Positions 33,101 to 42,387 of a stretch of DNA of 64,000 nt are shown here, piece after piece; the stretch's first letter is position 1, and each line of letters begins with the position of its first letter. The stretch covers positions 1-64,000 of the forward strand of contig SSNU01000075.1 of assembly GCA_012064415.1 (NCBI GenBank). The letters are read 5' to 3'. Made by a program: the position numbers and the translations under genes. This DNA is from Gyrodactylus bullatarudis. Lineage: Eukaryota; Platyhelminthes; Monogenea; Gyrodactylidea; Gyrodactylidae. Below the pieces are notes generated by a model that saw only the letters and a program-made list of their open reading frames with translations, did not search any database and was not told the origin of the DNA.

Positions 33101-34453
33101 CAATTATTCTCAATGAAAGTGCCAGAGTTTCCATCTCGTTTCTAGGAGTTTTTGACCATCGATTTTTTTATCTAAAACATATTCTGCTCAAAGGAGCAAG
33201 ACTGAATAACAGAAGGGTTGAAATCAATGCATAAATAATATTAGGGTTAATTCCAAAAATCACCCACAGAAAATTTTTTCCAAAATTCACCCCGAAAATT
33301 TCCAAAAATTGCTCCAAATATTATTTTTTAAATAATAAGAAATTATTTAATAATTTCTCTACCCTTTTTTCAGTGCTTGATAGTTTTTACGGCTTTTGTA
33401 TGGTCTTCCATATTTTAACCTTCAAGTTCCGATTCGATCAGATTTTCGACGTCACGGATAATCTCCGAGTAAGTTGCTTTCAAGGAGATTATTTTGTATT
33501 CATATGGGGCATACTTTTTAAAAACAACTTCTAACTTTTTAGCCACGACATACAGATGTTAATAGGGATATTCATTAATTTTTGCAAACTACAAGGACAT
33601 TGGAGTTTGGTGAAGTTAACAACTCTTCTTATTTCACTACTTCGATCTTGAGAAACAAGAAATAAATCTTCTTTATGGATAGCAAAAATTTGTAAGAACC
33701 TAGATTTGCGTAAGGTTTTTTCCATCAAAGGTTCTACATAAGGAGAAAGTTCACTTTCAATCTTTCTGAAACTTATGTAGGTTGCTTAAAGAATTTGAAT
33801 CATTCAAGTTACACCATCCAATAATAGAGGAATTTTGAAATGAGAATAATTGATTCGAGGTAAAGAGTTGAGATTTTCATTGGGGTGATTATTGGGAAAA
33901 ATTTTCCTCTGTAGTAATGTTTGGAAATTTTTGGGGTGAATATTGGAAAAAAACTTCCTCTGGGGTGAATTTTGGGAAATAAATTCCTTGGGTGATTTTT
34001 GGAATTAACCCATTATATTAATATATTTACAAGGAAAGAGTCTGAATACATTCGGCGAAATATAATACTTATTGCTGAAATATCCGCTTGCTTTCTACAA
34101 ACTATCTAATGAGTTCGAAAAATAACGATGATAAAGTTACAAAATATTATATTAACATTATTTTTTCAGTTTTGAATTTGAACTCAAGGTCTTTATTGGT
34201 ATGCAACACAGATAGTTTAACAGTTATAACTGTAATAGATGAAATCCAAGCTGATGATAGTTTTATAAATTTCTATTTCAATAAAACAATTAGAGTTTCA
34301 GTCGAGTTAACAATGGATTATGAATTCAATTTACAGGATCAGTTGGAATTCACAGGAGTGGTTTTAAGCAAAGAAAGATGTTCTGGATATATAATAGGAA
34401 ATAAAAACACTCTCATATACTTTTGCGCATTGATAAATGAAAAAAATAATTAG
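21139..34453 (+). CDS. Gene B: unrecognised modular gene, last four exons in transposon-filled introns
   Basis: Exons 21139-21384, 21412-21642, 27081-27335 and 34170-34453 (stop TAG). All junctions are phase 1 with GT-AG sites; the donors are GTATGT, GTGAGT and GTAAGG. Introns are 27 nt, 5.4 kb and 6.8 kb. The spliced coding part is about 338 residues. Exons 1 and 3 align with each other: GYIVIESSHNFLKFNF against GFVKVETDKGVKLFDF, then a helix with (V/I)xQI. The same hydrophobic pattern is in gene A exons 1 and 3. No signal peptide, membrane span or known motif seen. The long introns contain a hAT/MULE nest and a PLE/integrase cluster, on either strand. The 5' exons are not found; exons further apart could in principle belong to two transcripts, but the phase agreement at all three joins argues for one. 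Confidence 0.5.
21650..22145. other. Gene B intron 2, left part; nothing recognised
   Basis: No coding frame with similarity, no structural RNA. A GATGTC/GATGTT short repeat near 21750 only. Confidence 0.4.
22290..25728 (-). pseudogene. hAT-type transposase with BED zinc finger, split by a MULE
   Basis: A minus-strand frame from 25728 (MQPDSSGIKRNLR, one in-frame stop near 25580) runs to 25191. It carries a BED-type finger: LWKYFKALGNKCECVLCP, then SHFKTVHFEKF (C-x2-C...H-x4-H). The MULE insertion follows, and the frame resumes at 23177 with MVEEINERWR, ILRYMILDDLPFNEAE (hAT domain near the catalytic region), then 22765-22472 with IGDAESAMQAA and YCINHHINLVFKE. The frame reads straight across the MULE if one copy of the 9-bp target duplication is removed. 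Further decayed sequence to about 22290. The C-terminal dimerisation domain is not seen. Confidence 0.6.
23186..25187 (-). mobile_element. MULE (Mutator-like) transposon, complete ends, decayed transposase
   Basis: Ends GGGATAATTAC at 23186 and GTAATTATCCC to 25187, flanked by a perfect 9-bp duplication TTTTATTTT (23177-23185 and 25188-25196). The terminal inverted repeats are about 220 bp and consist of spaced copies of a CTTCTATTAAATG-like motif. Minus-strand transposase pieces: WRKY/GCM1-type zinc finger YYQVRCVDPICPFVFKFYR ending PHQC (24670-24560), GLPVIALNGTHLKN (about 24180-24135) with Asn where the first catalytic Asp is expected, and a SWIM finger LSCSCLFQKSNGFLCQHL (about 23660-23595). 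Length and duplication fit a MULE; stops make it non-autonomous. Confidence 0.85.
25730..27080. other. Gene B intron 2, right part
   Basis: Contains the right arm of the inverted repeat (25960-26296) and, at 26327-26341, GCCGAGAGGGTTAG, which resembles the inverse of the piggyBac-like CCCTCTCGG end at 6574. A 42-residue frame at 26596 (MAQIFTESETESEFNS) has no usable donor before its stop and is not called. Confidence 0.4.
27336..28105. repeat. Gene B intron 3, left part, with a repeat shared across the PLE
   Basis: ATAACCGTTATTTCACGAG (27542) recurs as ATAACCGTTATTCCACGAG at 29390. TTCAGTGTATAC (about 27815) recurs near 29338 and inside the 30.5 kb element. Suggests related short elements on both sides of the PLE fragment. 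No coding content. Confidence 0.4.
28106..28711 (+). pseudogene. PLE family C, linker and GIY-YIG domain (5'-truncated)
   Basis: 201-residue open frame without the RT: ENGYPSKFFDKFINQP, then FMKLNFKGDGFSNDIRRR (linker), YKFQCDCGASYIGRTIRKLS with the GIY-YIG-type core, VKEKFFINQHKP with the Glu/Asn region, ending NLQLPWPM. Over 85% alike to residues of the 42.8-44.3 kb element and ending at the same residue. It retains linker sequence that the 44 kb copy lacks. 5'-truncated insertion. Confidence 0.85.
28859..28903 (+). ncRNA. Hammerhead-like ribozyme motif, PLE family C
   Basis: CTGATGA at 28875-28881, loop TCCTTTAA, GAAA at 28890-28893, self-complementary ATACGTAT. Upstream TTAAAG (28861-28866) is the exact complement of the loop CTTTAA. 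Stem I is poorly preserved. About 150 bp after the PLE stop codon; counterpart at 44470-44526. Confidence 0.5.
28904..29594. other. Intergenic/intron sequence with a tandem repeat
   Basis: 29402-29461 holds two copies of GGAATCCCTAATAAG followed by ACTAGTAATTCC. A broken frame at 29043-29220 (NDTEYYNLITKVRASKMLF, then a stop) looks once-coding but is not recognised. Confidence 0.4.
29595..30540 (-). pseudogene. KRBA2-like integrase element, C-terminal part
   Basis: From the right: PPKILQTNNGREFKNC (30525-30470), the integrase core block normally (L/I)Q.DNGREF, with Asn in place of the catalytic Asp. Then decayed sequence; KVFEEGQIVSVRVPDVD (29930-29880); NFLAPENVPG; and the cysteine-rich end GMFHCNCKTKCSTKLCKCKK with LCNSRCH (29680-29595). 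This order (integrase, VPDVDR-like segment, CNC..C..C.CKK finger) is that of KRAB-A-domain-containing-2-like transposon proteins of invertebrates. The 5' side is cut at 30540 by another element. Several stops; dead. Confidence 0.7.
30541..31807. mobile_element. Non-coding element with about 425-bp terminal inverted repeats
   Basis: Starts GGGTACAACACATATATG (30541) and ends with its inverse at 31807. The arms (30541-30965 and about 31385-31807) contain many ATTATGCATAAT-type octamers arranged around GCAAG and CCTGAYGAAT spacers. The central 420 bp has no coding frame. It interrupts the KRBA2-like element on its left. Superfamily unknown. Confidence 0.8.
31808..32511. mobile_element. MITE-like element, about 170-bp terminal inverted repeats
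   Basis: AATTTAGGAAG at 31808 and its inverse ending 32511. Arms match through GACCAATTTAGGAA, TTTGACCTTTGCAATACA and ACACACATAT. About 700 bp long, no transposase. Directly abuts the preceding element. Confidence 0.75.
32512..33243. other. No gene seen
   Basis: AT-rich; a 99-residue minus-strand frame (32769-32470) overlaps the MITE end, lacks any motif and is taken as chance. Confidence 0.4.
33244..34011 (-). mobile_element. MULE-derived short element with repeated terminal motif
   Basis: GGGTTAATTCCAAAAATCACCC at the left has its inverse at the right end (34011). Inside each end a unit like GGGGTGAATTTTGG recurs two to four times. The minus strand holds a SWIM-like piece RRVVNFTKLQCPCSLQ then INICMSW (33640-33545) with the last His lost. 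Flanked by ATTA/TATTA sequence. An internally deleted MULE relative. Confidence 0.6.
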
Positions 34454-34777
34454 AATATATCATATTTGTAAAAAAAGGTTTTCCTATATTAACTTGATAT
34501 CAGTAAAAAGTCAACTTCCATAACAATCCAAAAAATTACAAAAGTAGATATGTGCTTTTATATTAAATATATTTTATCATAAGATTTTTAATTACGAAAG
34601 TCATCAATTTCTGCGCATTAAATTTATATTATTATCAAGGATTATTTTGATTGTGACAAAATTACTCAAAAACCTATACATTATAATAAGATAGCGATAT
34701 TGGTACACTATCATATAACTATCCGGATAACCAAAAAATAGTATTTATTTATCTTTTTAACTCATAAAGAACAATCA
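34454..34777. other. No gene seen
   Basis: AT-rich spacer after gene B's stop codon. A polyadenylation site is expected here, but no clear AATAAA was assigned. Confidence 0.3.
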
Positions 34778-35035
34778 GTGATATTCAATGGATTTCAAAG
34801 TACTTTTAAAAATATTCACTCTGGCGTTCCTCAAGGTTCATCTCTTGGCCCTCTTCTCTTCAATCTCTGTATCTCTGATATTAAGCTACCTTGTAACATC
34901 GGGAAAATGTTCAAGTATGCTGATGATATGAAAATTGTCTTCACTGCTGCCTTTGACATTCTTAAATTCAACAATTACTTTTCTCCTCTCAAAGTTGACC
35001 TGGGTAGAAATAGGTCTAGAAATAAACAGATCTAA
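34778..35035 (+). pseudogene. LINE reverse transcriptase fragment
   Basis: SGVPQGSSLGPLLFNLCISD followed by MFKYADDMKIVF: the RT 'PQGS.LGPLLF' and YADD active-site motifs of non-LTR elements. Only 85 residues, both ends missing. Similar to, but not the same as, the degenerate LINE at 46.8 kb (DVPQGSIIGPLLFNICFAD). Confidence 0.8.
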
Positions 35036-35149
35036 ATGCAAAATATTTTTGCCTAACGCTCTATTTTGTTTAAATTTTAATGGATAAAATTGAAGAAGAA
35101 TTGAATGATTTTAATGATCATATAACATTTGAAGAATTGCAAAGTATTG

Positions 35150-38100
35150 CTACTAAGGTTGCAAATAATCTAGAGATTGAAGGCTATAAACCTGGGTGTC
35201 CTCAAGAATAGGGGAGGGTATAGCAGTGTGTTGTTGAGCGGGTATCACGTCAGCGTGCACCAGTCTTCCCGTCTCATCCCGCCAGTTATGCTGCGACTTT
35301 TTAGTGACCACTGTGGGACGTGTCCATCGTTTCCCTTCCACAAAAATCAAAGCTGACTTCTGGTTCACTAAATCTCTGTGATCCGTCAGTAAGAGCTCCA
35401 TTTCTGTTTTGGGTCTGAAGGCGAAGAGAACTTCCTTAGGTACAACTCCTTTTGTGCTTGGTGAGGAGCTTCGATGAGCAACGAATTAATTGATTGCCTT
35501 TTTCACATCTGCTATGGTTGTTTTTGCAAGGAACATTGATAGATCTCAAATAAGCGATTCGACTATGCAATTGGACTGGTGATGACCTGGTGGAGTTTGA
35601 CACAGCTGGATGTTTTTGGCCTCAGCATATTCCCGCATTTAAGTCGCCACAAAGTTCGTGCCATTATCCACGACTAGGACCTTGGGATACCCCACCAACT
35701 GGAAAATTTCGTGCAGTGATTCCACCGAATGTGCTGCTGACAGAGACGATAGGGTCTTCATCATTACCCATTTGGAGAATGCATCAATAAAGACTAGTCT
35801 TCCACATGAGCAACATCAACATGCACTCGCTCCATACACACATCAACTTCCGCCTAAGTTCCCAAGTTCGACATCTGCGATTCTTCGGACACGTCAAGCA
35901 ACTGTTCACCCACTTGTTCACATAATTGTAAATCCAAGGCCACCAGCAGTCTTTTCTGCAATACAATATATAGCATCACGTCCCGGATGATTGGTGTGTA
36001 AGGCGTCTAGCACTTGCATTCTGACCGGCTTCGGGACTACCACTCTGTCTCCCAGGTAGACAATTCCATCATCAACATACAGGTCGTCTTTGAGCTGAGT
36101 ATATTCAACCAGCATCTTAGTATTGTCTTTCCACTTTAGACCAATCTTCTTGACAATTAGTTGATACACAGGGTCATCTGTTGCTCTGATCGTACATAGC
36201 ACCATTTCGTGAGAGATATCAGGATACACCACATTGACCTGTGAAGTTACAAAATAATCATCGTAGGTCTCATAAACTTCCTCTTTTACTGGATAAGGCA
36301 TCAGGTAATGACATACGTTCACCTTGTCTATATCTGATTTCATAATTAATCACAGCCATTGTCTCCGGCCATCAACTCTGAATACTCTTCTATTCTCCGT
36401 ATGATCCATAAATAAATTCTGAAGTGGGGAGTGGTCTGTCTGTATTATAAATTTGTTACCAATCAGATATCTTTAAAACTTCCTTACCCCAAATACAATT
36501 GCTAAAGCTTCACGCTCTAAATTCGAATATTTCTTTCAGCTGGTTTGAGCAGTCTGCTTGCATAGTGTACCAACTGCTTCATCTCCGCATCATACGAAAT
36601 AACCGCTCCTAAACCATCAGCAGATGCATCTTTGCATAAATAAAGGGTCCAGCTGGGGTCATAGAGCATAACATAGATCCTCAGCAATTTTGGTTAGTAC
36701 AGTCTCCAGGGCCTTTGTATATTCGTCCTACCAGTGCCACTCTACATCCTTCTGTAACAGACTAAAGATCTAGCTAAAAGTTTAAGAGTATCCACCACAC
36801 AACATTTCATAATACTGTAACATTCCCAAAAGACTTTGTAATTATGCTTTGTTCTGAGCTGTACCTAAATTTTTGATCTTAGTAACCTTACTGGGGTCAG
36901 ATAATACTTCGCCATTCGCAATGATATAGCCCATGAATTGAATCTTTTGACAACACTTTTGCAATTTCTGGGTGTTAACTCCAAACGGCTAAAGTTAACA
37001 TCAGTTCCCCCCTCCTCTTAAATAGTTTATTACTCAAAAGTAATCACTCAGACTTTAAAATAATAAATATATGCATAAATTATTATGATTGACTCACTTC
37101 TTTACATTTTTCATCCATCTCTTCAATTCCAGGTCTCCACATGTGAAAAATGCTGAAAGTTTCATATATCCATTTATATTCCCACAAAATTCAAAAAATC
37201 CAATGTAAAAACAAAATCTGTCTTCTTACTATGCATTGTTTGAATAAAACAATTCAAAACACAAGTATTTTACAAATATTCAACATGACTCTAACATTGG
37301 ATGACATAACTATTCATAATTTGGAGAAACTTTCATGCAATTTAATTGCACTAAACATGAATAATACCATTGGTATCATTCGCTTATGCCAAAGAGTTGG
37401 TCTTATTGCCGAGCATATTTCTTTTACCTTTTACAAACCATGCTGTAAACCTCTTCATGTTCTGCTACCAATATTCGGTCAATTATGATCTAATCCTGAA
37501 ATACCGCCACTGGCATAGCGACCCTTCTTTTTGCATTGATGACAGGTGATGTACTTCTCGATGCATTCGGGATGATATTCCTTCTTCTTGCATGTGAGAC
37601 AAAAGAGGTTTTTGCGTGAGTACCTTGTTTTGGACAACATAGCATTGACCTGCGGATGGTACTCTGGTTTGTGTCTGAGGGCCTGAGACACCTTATTGTC
37701 AATCTTCTTCTCTAACGCTTCAACTTTCTTAATAACCACCATTAGAGATACTTCTTCATCCATTTCCGTTTCTCGAAGTGATTTTATGGTTTTCAAGGCC
37801 TTTCATAATCTGCACAGTGACCATTTCGGGATCCAATTTCGCAATTAATGCCGCTTCCTCTGTTCCTTTACAAATTGCCTAACAGGGCGCCCATTCTGTT
37901 TTATATCGAAGAAGGAAGATTTCGCTACCCAGATGAACGGAGTGGCACAGATATAACATTTGATTGCTTCCACAAAATCATTTCACTTAACATCCAGAAA
38001 GTCCTCATTCATCCAGCCCTTACTTTATGTGAGGATGAATCTAACATAGAGCAAACTTATTGATTTTTGATTCGTTCTTGATGACCTTTACATCTCCAAA

Positions 38101-38215
38101 CATACAACTGACCGTCTGAATAAAGTGGTCAAATTCCATGATTGATTCAGGTATGACCAAGGTTCTATTCGAGTCGCCATGTTTAAGTGAAACAGCTTGA
38201 GATGGTTACATACAA
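35150..38215 (-). pseudogene. Second Ty3/gypsy retrotransposon, gag to integrase, decayed
   Basis: From the right on the minus strand: gag-like frame (about 38190-37480) ending with zinc-knuckle remnants CLTCKKKEYHPEC and CHQCKKKGRYASGG (second knuckle mutated). After that, RT thumb (GYIIANGEVL, LGMLQYY), RNase H (EREALAIVFGVRKF, QTDHSPLQNLF at 36460-36400), then the integrase H2C2 region (VRMQVLDALHTNHPGRDA, 36030-35965) and C-terminal pieces to 35153. Frequent stops and frameshifts; RT active site not found. No LTRs recognised. Distinct from the 7-9 kb gypsy. Confidence 0.75.
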
Positions 38216-39864
38216 GTTATATATTTGAAAGTGAAAATAGTTGTTAATCTTATATAAAAAAATATACATATCTTAATCAACGTCTATTTGAATCAACATC
38301 GCCCACCAAATCAGTGTGGACCCTTTTTTTCCCTATTCTGCACAGATTATCTCTCGTACTTGGTTTACACAGCAAAACTTTTTCAAACAATGATCATGAG
38401 AGGACGTGAAGCCATCAACCAATGAAATTCGAGCATATCTGATTTTCTAATGCCAAAGCAAATTCGAATCTTTTAGTTTCAATTTGATCCCAGAACCATG
38501 GAGCTACCTATTTAATTAACGGATCAGTAAGTTCTTGTAAAGTTCGAACGGAAAAAAAATTTCAGTTGCTATGGAAAATTAACTTACATTTTTCTGAAAA
38601 AATAGCACTTTCAAGATCCTTTTAAAATTTTGAGCAACATATGTCAAATTCGGTAGTGTTATTGAATTTATATTCGTTACCAAAGTAAAAAGTAAATATT
38701 TCTCAACAAAAATAAATATATTTACTTGTCGAAGAGAATAGGCAAATTAGAATGAAAAATCATTGCAATTGGTTAATTTTGATAATAACAAGTGGTTGTT
38801 TTTATTTTTTCTATTCTTTAAATTTAAAATAAATCATGAAATGGACAGAAAGAGTTGAGTTTTTATTTGAAATTGTTATGGGAAATTGTTGTAGAAAAAT
38901 TGTTGAACCACAGGGTATGGATGATCAAGATGAAGGGAGGTATCATATTTTAATAAATTGATTTTTATTTTTTCAGAAAGACAAAATAGGTTATTTTCCA
39001 TAAAATAAATAAGTAAATTTTGATAATGATTAAAAAATAATATCTCATTTTAATAGTCCAGCCTCTTGTTAATCGTAGTGTAAAAGGGCTTTGTTCAGTT
39101 AAGGGAAGGAGGCCTCGTACAGATTCTCGAATAGAATTAATTCAACTTTTTGGAGCTTTCTAAACGTTGTTTAGCAGGTTTGGGATTTGATGAATTTGGA
39201 TTTTTCACAGTTCGTATGCCGGGGACTTTTGTCTTGTTCTCTTTAGCTTGACTGCCTTGATGAAAAAGTAAGAGGTAAGAGTGGCGGAAATCATTTAAAT
39301 CAAGAATACACTTGAACAGAGATGAAAATTCTCTTCGAGAATAATTAAACTATATTCACTTGTTACATGACGATGTAGTCATCTAGCTTTTATTGGCCTT
39401 TCTGTTGAAAAAGAAAAACGAAAAAGGTGTAGTTTTTATTAAAAAATAATTTTTATAAAAATTATAGTGATTGTTACAGTAATCAGAATTATTACTCTGA
39501 TAATATAACTCATTACCCGAAGGAAAATTAAGTTTAGAATAAAAAACATTTAGATTACCCTGAAAAAAGTAGTTTAGACTCCCACTGAATTACAATTATC
39601 AGATTTATTACTTTAATAATTCTAAATATTATAACAATATTGTTATATGAAATTAATTTCAAATTGTTAATCACTATAATTTTTATAATCCTTATTTTTT
39701 AAGAAAAACAATCTATGCCGAACAACTTCATTAAGAACTACTTGGTTCAAAATTATAATTAATTTTTATTTAAAATTAAAGTTGATCGTTAGAGAATTTT
39801 TTTTTGGAAAATTTTTGAGACTCTTCATAAACCTAATCTTTGAATATTTATTTTAAATAATATT
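38216..39864. other. No gene seen
   Basis: Long AT-rich stretch. A minus-strand segment near 39255-39110 (SQAKENKTKVPGIRTV, then NPNSSNPKPAKQR) looks mildly coding but matches nothing I know. Confidence 0.4.
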
Positions 39865-41619
39865 TTGGTTGGTGATGGTTTGAAATACCGACCAATTCTC
39901 GACATGTCAGCCACTCCGCAGCATAAATTGGTAAAATGGCTAACCGAAGTCTTGACCCCCCTGAGAAATGAGTTGTGTAAATATTCGGTGAAAAATTCAG
40001 TGGAGTTTGTGGCCAAACTACTAGACGTGAACTTTGAATCATCCAAAATGATGTCCTTTGATGTTAGCTCATTGTTTACAAAAGTGCCATTAAGAGAAAC
40101 GGTCGAGTTTATAAGTGAGAAACTTAACACATTACCATCTATTTGCAGAATTCCTCCTAACGTTATTTCGGACCTGATCATGATGACCGTTCAAAATATT
40201 GATTTTAAATTTTGTGGCAATTATTACAAACAGATCGATGGAGTCGCGATGGGTAGTCCAATCGGTCCACTGCTTGCTGATATATTCCTCGCATCACTGG
40301 AATTAGGCAAGATGAATGATTTGGTTGTTGAATGTCGCCTTTACTCCCGATACATAGACGATACCTTCCTAGTTCTTGATCAGAATGCCGATACAAAGAT
40401 GATCTTGGATAAGTTGAACAACATGCATCCAAATATCGAATTCACGTCCGAAGAGGAAGATGAGGGTTCCCTGAATTTCCTAGATGTTCTTGTGACGAAA
40501 GTGAACGAAATAGCTCAAACGAGAATCTACAGGAAGAAATCAGTACCAACGCAGTTCTTGCCCTTCTTGAGTTACAGTCCCGCGTGTCAGAAGAAAAGTC
40601 TAGTCAGAAACGAGTTTTTGAAAATAGAAAGAATAACGTCCGAAGCGGAAAAATCTGAAGACAAAGAGATTCTGAAGAAGTTGCTAATGATAGATGGGTA
40701 CCCTGAGGCGTTCATAGAAAAACATTCAAGTTTGCGACAGAAAGCCGAAAAAGATGTCGAGGAGCTGACTCCAATCTACCTGAAAGTGCCGTTCAAAGGA
40801 GATGCTGCCCATCAAGTACTGAACAACAAGCTGCAGGAGGTAACAAAGAAGGCGTTCCCTGGATACAGACTACAAATCTTAAATAAGACAACGAAGCTGT
40901 TACCAGATCGTAACAAGGACCAGATACCCTGGCTTGAAAGAAAGGGGGTGATCTACCAGTTCAAGTGCAAATGTGGTGCATCGTACGTCGGACAAACAGT
41001 GAGACCCGCGAAAGCAAGGTTCAAGGAACATTTGACTAAGGGGAACAAGGGGTCAGCAGTTCAGGAGCATCTTGAAGCTACAAATCACACGGCAGATGTG
41101 AACAACTTCAGTATCCTCTACCAGGCCAACCCAAATGATCCACGTCCGGTCAGGGAAAAAGAGCTGAGTAAGGCGGAAGCCCACTTTATAAACAAACTCG
41201 AACCTGTCCTGTGCAAACAAAAAGTGCTAGCTACAAAGTTAGGCTATGAAGGAAAGGAACGATTCAAAATGATGAAAAAGCTTGCAAAGGTTTCTAAAAT
41301 CCTCAATGACCCACCTCTTTGTTCTTCAACCCAAGCTGCAGAGAGCCAAAAAGTTGATGCAAAACCAATTAGTGAATCAAACGAGCAAGTAGTTGAATGC
41401 AATCAACCCGATGTCTCTGCCCCAGCAACAATTACAAGTGAGAATGGAAGTGCAAACCAGGAGAAGCTAACTGAAGTTAGTAATCAAATCAAGTCTCAGC
41501 CCGTAATTAATGCTAGTACAGAGAAACCAAACCTCCCTCCCAACAACACAAAAAGAGGGAAAAAACGAAAAAGATACAGTGGGCAATTATCGATGGATGA
41601 ATTCGTGAAGAGAAGATAA
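39865..41619 (+). CDS. PLE family A polyprotein: RT palm to GIY-YIG, uninterrupted
   Basis: 584 codons open. It lacks the RT N-terminus, and the first codon is not ATG, so the insertion is 5'-truncated near 39850. RT motifs: YRPILDMSATPQHKLVKWL, SFDVSSLFTK, DGVAMGSPIGPLLADIFLAS and active site SRYIDDTFLVL (about 40347). The linker is full length (YSPACQKKSLVRNEFL to PFKGDAA). The GIY-YIG domain follows: KGVIYQFKCKCGASYVGQTV, RFKEHLTKG, HLEATNHTAD, KAEAHFINKLEP with Glu and Asn. It ends in a polar tail with the basic cluster KRGKKRKRYSG and KRR. This is the best-preserved PLE protein here and the reference for the 0.3, 5 and 10 kb copies. Encodes a target-primed reverse transcriptase with endonuclease, probably nuclear. 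Confidence 0.85.
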   Translation: MVGDGLKYRPILDMSATPQHKLVKWLTEVLTPLRNELCKYSVKNSVEFVAKLLDVNFESSKMMSFDVSSLFTKVPLRETVEFISEKLNTLPSICRIPPNVISDLIMMTVQNIDFKFCGNYYKQIDGVAMGSPIGPLLADIFLASLELGKMNDLVVECRLYSRYIDDTFLVLDQNADTKMILDKLNNMHPNIEFTSEEEDEGSLNFLDVLVTKVNEIAQTRIYRKKSVPTQFLPFLSYSPACQKKSLVRNEFLKIERITSEAEKSEDKEILKKLLMIDGYPEAFIEKHSSLRQKAEKDVEELTPIYLKVPFKGDAAHQVLNNKLQEVTKKAFPGYRLQILNKTTKLLPDRNKDQIPWLERKGVIYQFKCKCGASYVGQTVRPAKARFKEHLTKGNKGSAVQEHLEATNHTADVNNFSILYQANPNDPRPVREKELSKAEAHFINKLEPVLCKQKVLATKLGYEGKERFKMMKKLAKVSKILNDPPLCSSTQAAESQKVDAKPISESNEQVVECNQPDVSAPATITSENGSANQEKLTEVSNQIKSQPVINASTEKPNLPPNNTKRGKKRKRYSGQLSMDEFVKRR

Positions 41620-41740
41620 CTCAATTAACCCTGGAGACTATTACAATTTTAATCAACCCTCACCCCCTATGTTTGAACCCTAAAAACCATTTCAACCAAT
41701 AAGAGGAATTTTCATATGCCCTAAAATTTAATATAAATAT

Positions 41741-41806
41741 CAAGCCGGTGTAATAGTCTGATGAGATCCGGTGAAATATAAGCTTAATCACTAAATATTC
41801 ACTTGA
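41741..41806 (+). ncRNA. Hammerhead ribozyme motif, PLE family A (reference copy)
   Basis: CTGATGAG at 41758-41765, loop ATCCGGT, GAAA at 41773-41776, hairpin III with TAAGCTTA, predicted cleavage after the C of AATC (41789). Stem I TAGT/ACTA next to the core and an outer CAAG/CTTG (41741 and 41801). The internal loop of stem I contains GCCGG, which pairs with CCGGT of loop II. The full type I hammerhead plan with a short stem II is present. It lies 120 bp after the ORF stop codon and 14 bp before the next ORF start. Confidence 0.75.
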
Positions 41807-41819
41807 CTTCTAATTCCTT

Positions 41820-41900
41820 ATGAAGTTACCTTCGTCATCAGAAAATATTTTAGAAGAAGCTCGGCATTATTTTCCACAAAATAATATTTTGTTGGAATAA
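41820..41900 (+). pseudogene. Start of a second PLE ORF copy after the hammerhead
   Basis: ATG at 41820 reads MKLPSSSENILEEARHYFPQ and ends at a stop after 26 codons. Matches the start at 9860 (minus). Shows the ORF-ribozyme-ORF start junction of a tandem or pseudo-LTR-ended PLE. Confidence 0.55.
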
Positions 41901-42387
41901 AAAGGTTAGTTGAAATAGGGGGGGGGGATTCATGAATTTAGAAATTTCTTTGATAAGGCAAGATATTCTTTCACAATTAGAATGCTGATGTTTTCTAAGG
42001 GATACTTTTGTGCCAAAAATAACCTTTAAATATTACAACTATAATATATAGAAGAAAAAATCAAGGTGTATTGATTGATTAAATCAACGAGTATTGTATT
42101 TTGGATAAAAACGATGATAGGAGAAAAAAATTTCTTACACAGAATATGATACAAGTAGAAAGTCTAGAGAAAGAAAAACATTGATCCTTGAACATTATAG
42201 ATTCAATTTTTGTATCATTCAAAAGAGCGTAAAATTTTCTCTAAGATACTTATAAACTCGAGTGTGCTTTAGAAATAGAGCATCCTTAAAATTGGTCTTG
42301 AAGTTAAAAGATGACATGCTCTTTTTTGTTTTGACTCTCTGCTAAAAAAGAAGTATCATATCTCAAATCTATTACTAAATCATTACC
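41901..42387. other. No gene seen
   Basis: AT-rich spacer with a G9 run at about 41920; no frame or repeat. Confidence 0.4.

Noticed and set aside
35080..35211. 44-codon plus-strand frame MDKIEEELNDFNDHITFEEL
   Set aside because: Looks protein-like but runs into the minus-strand gypsy and has no splice context or recognisable match; too short to call.
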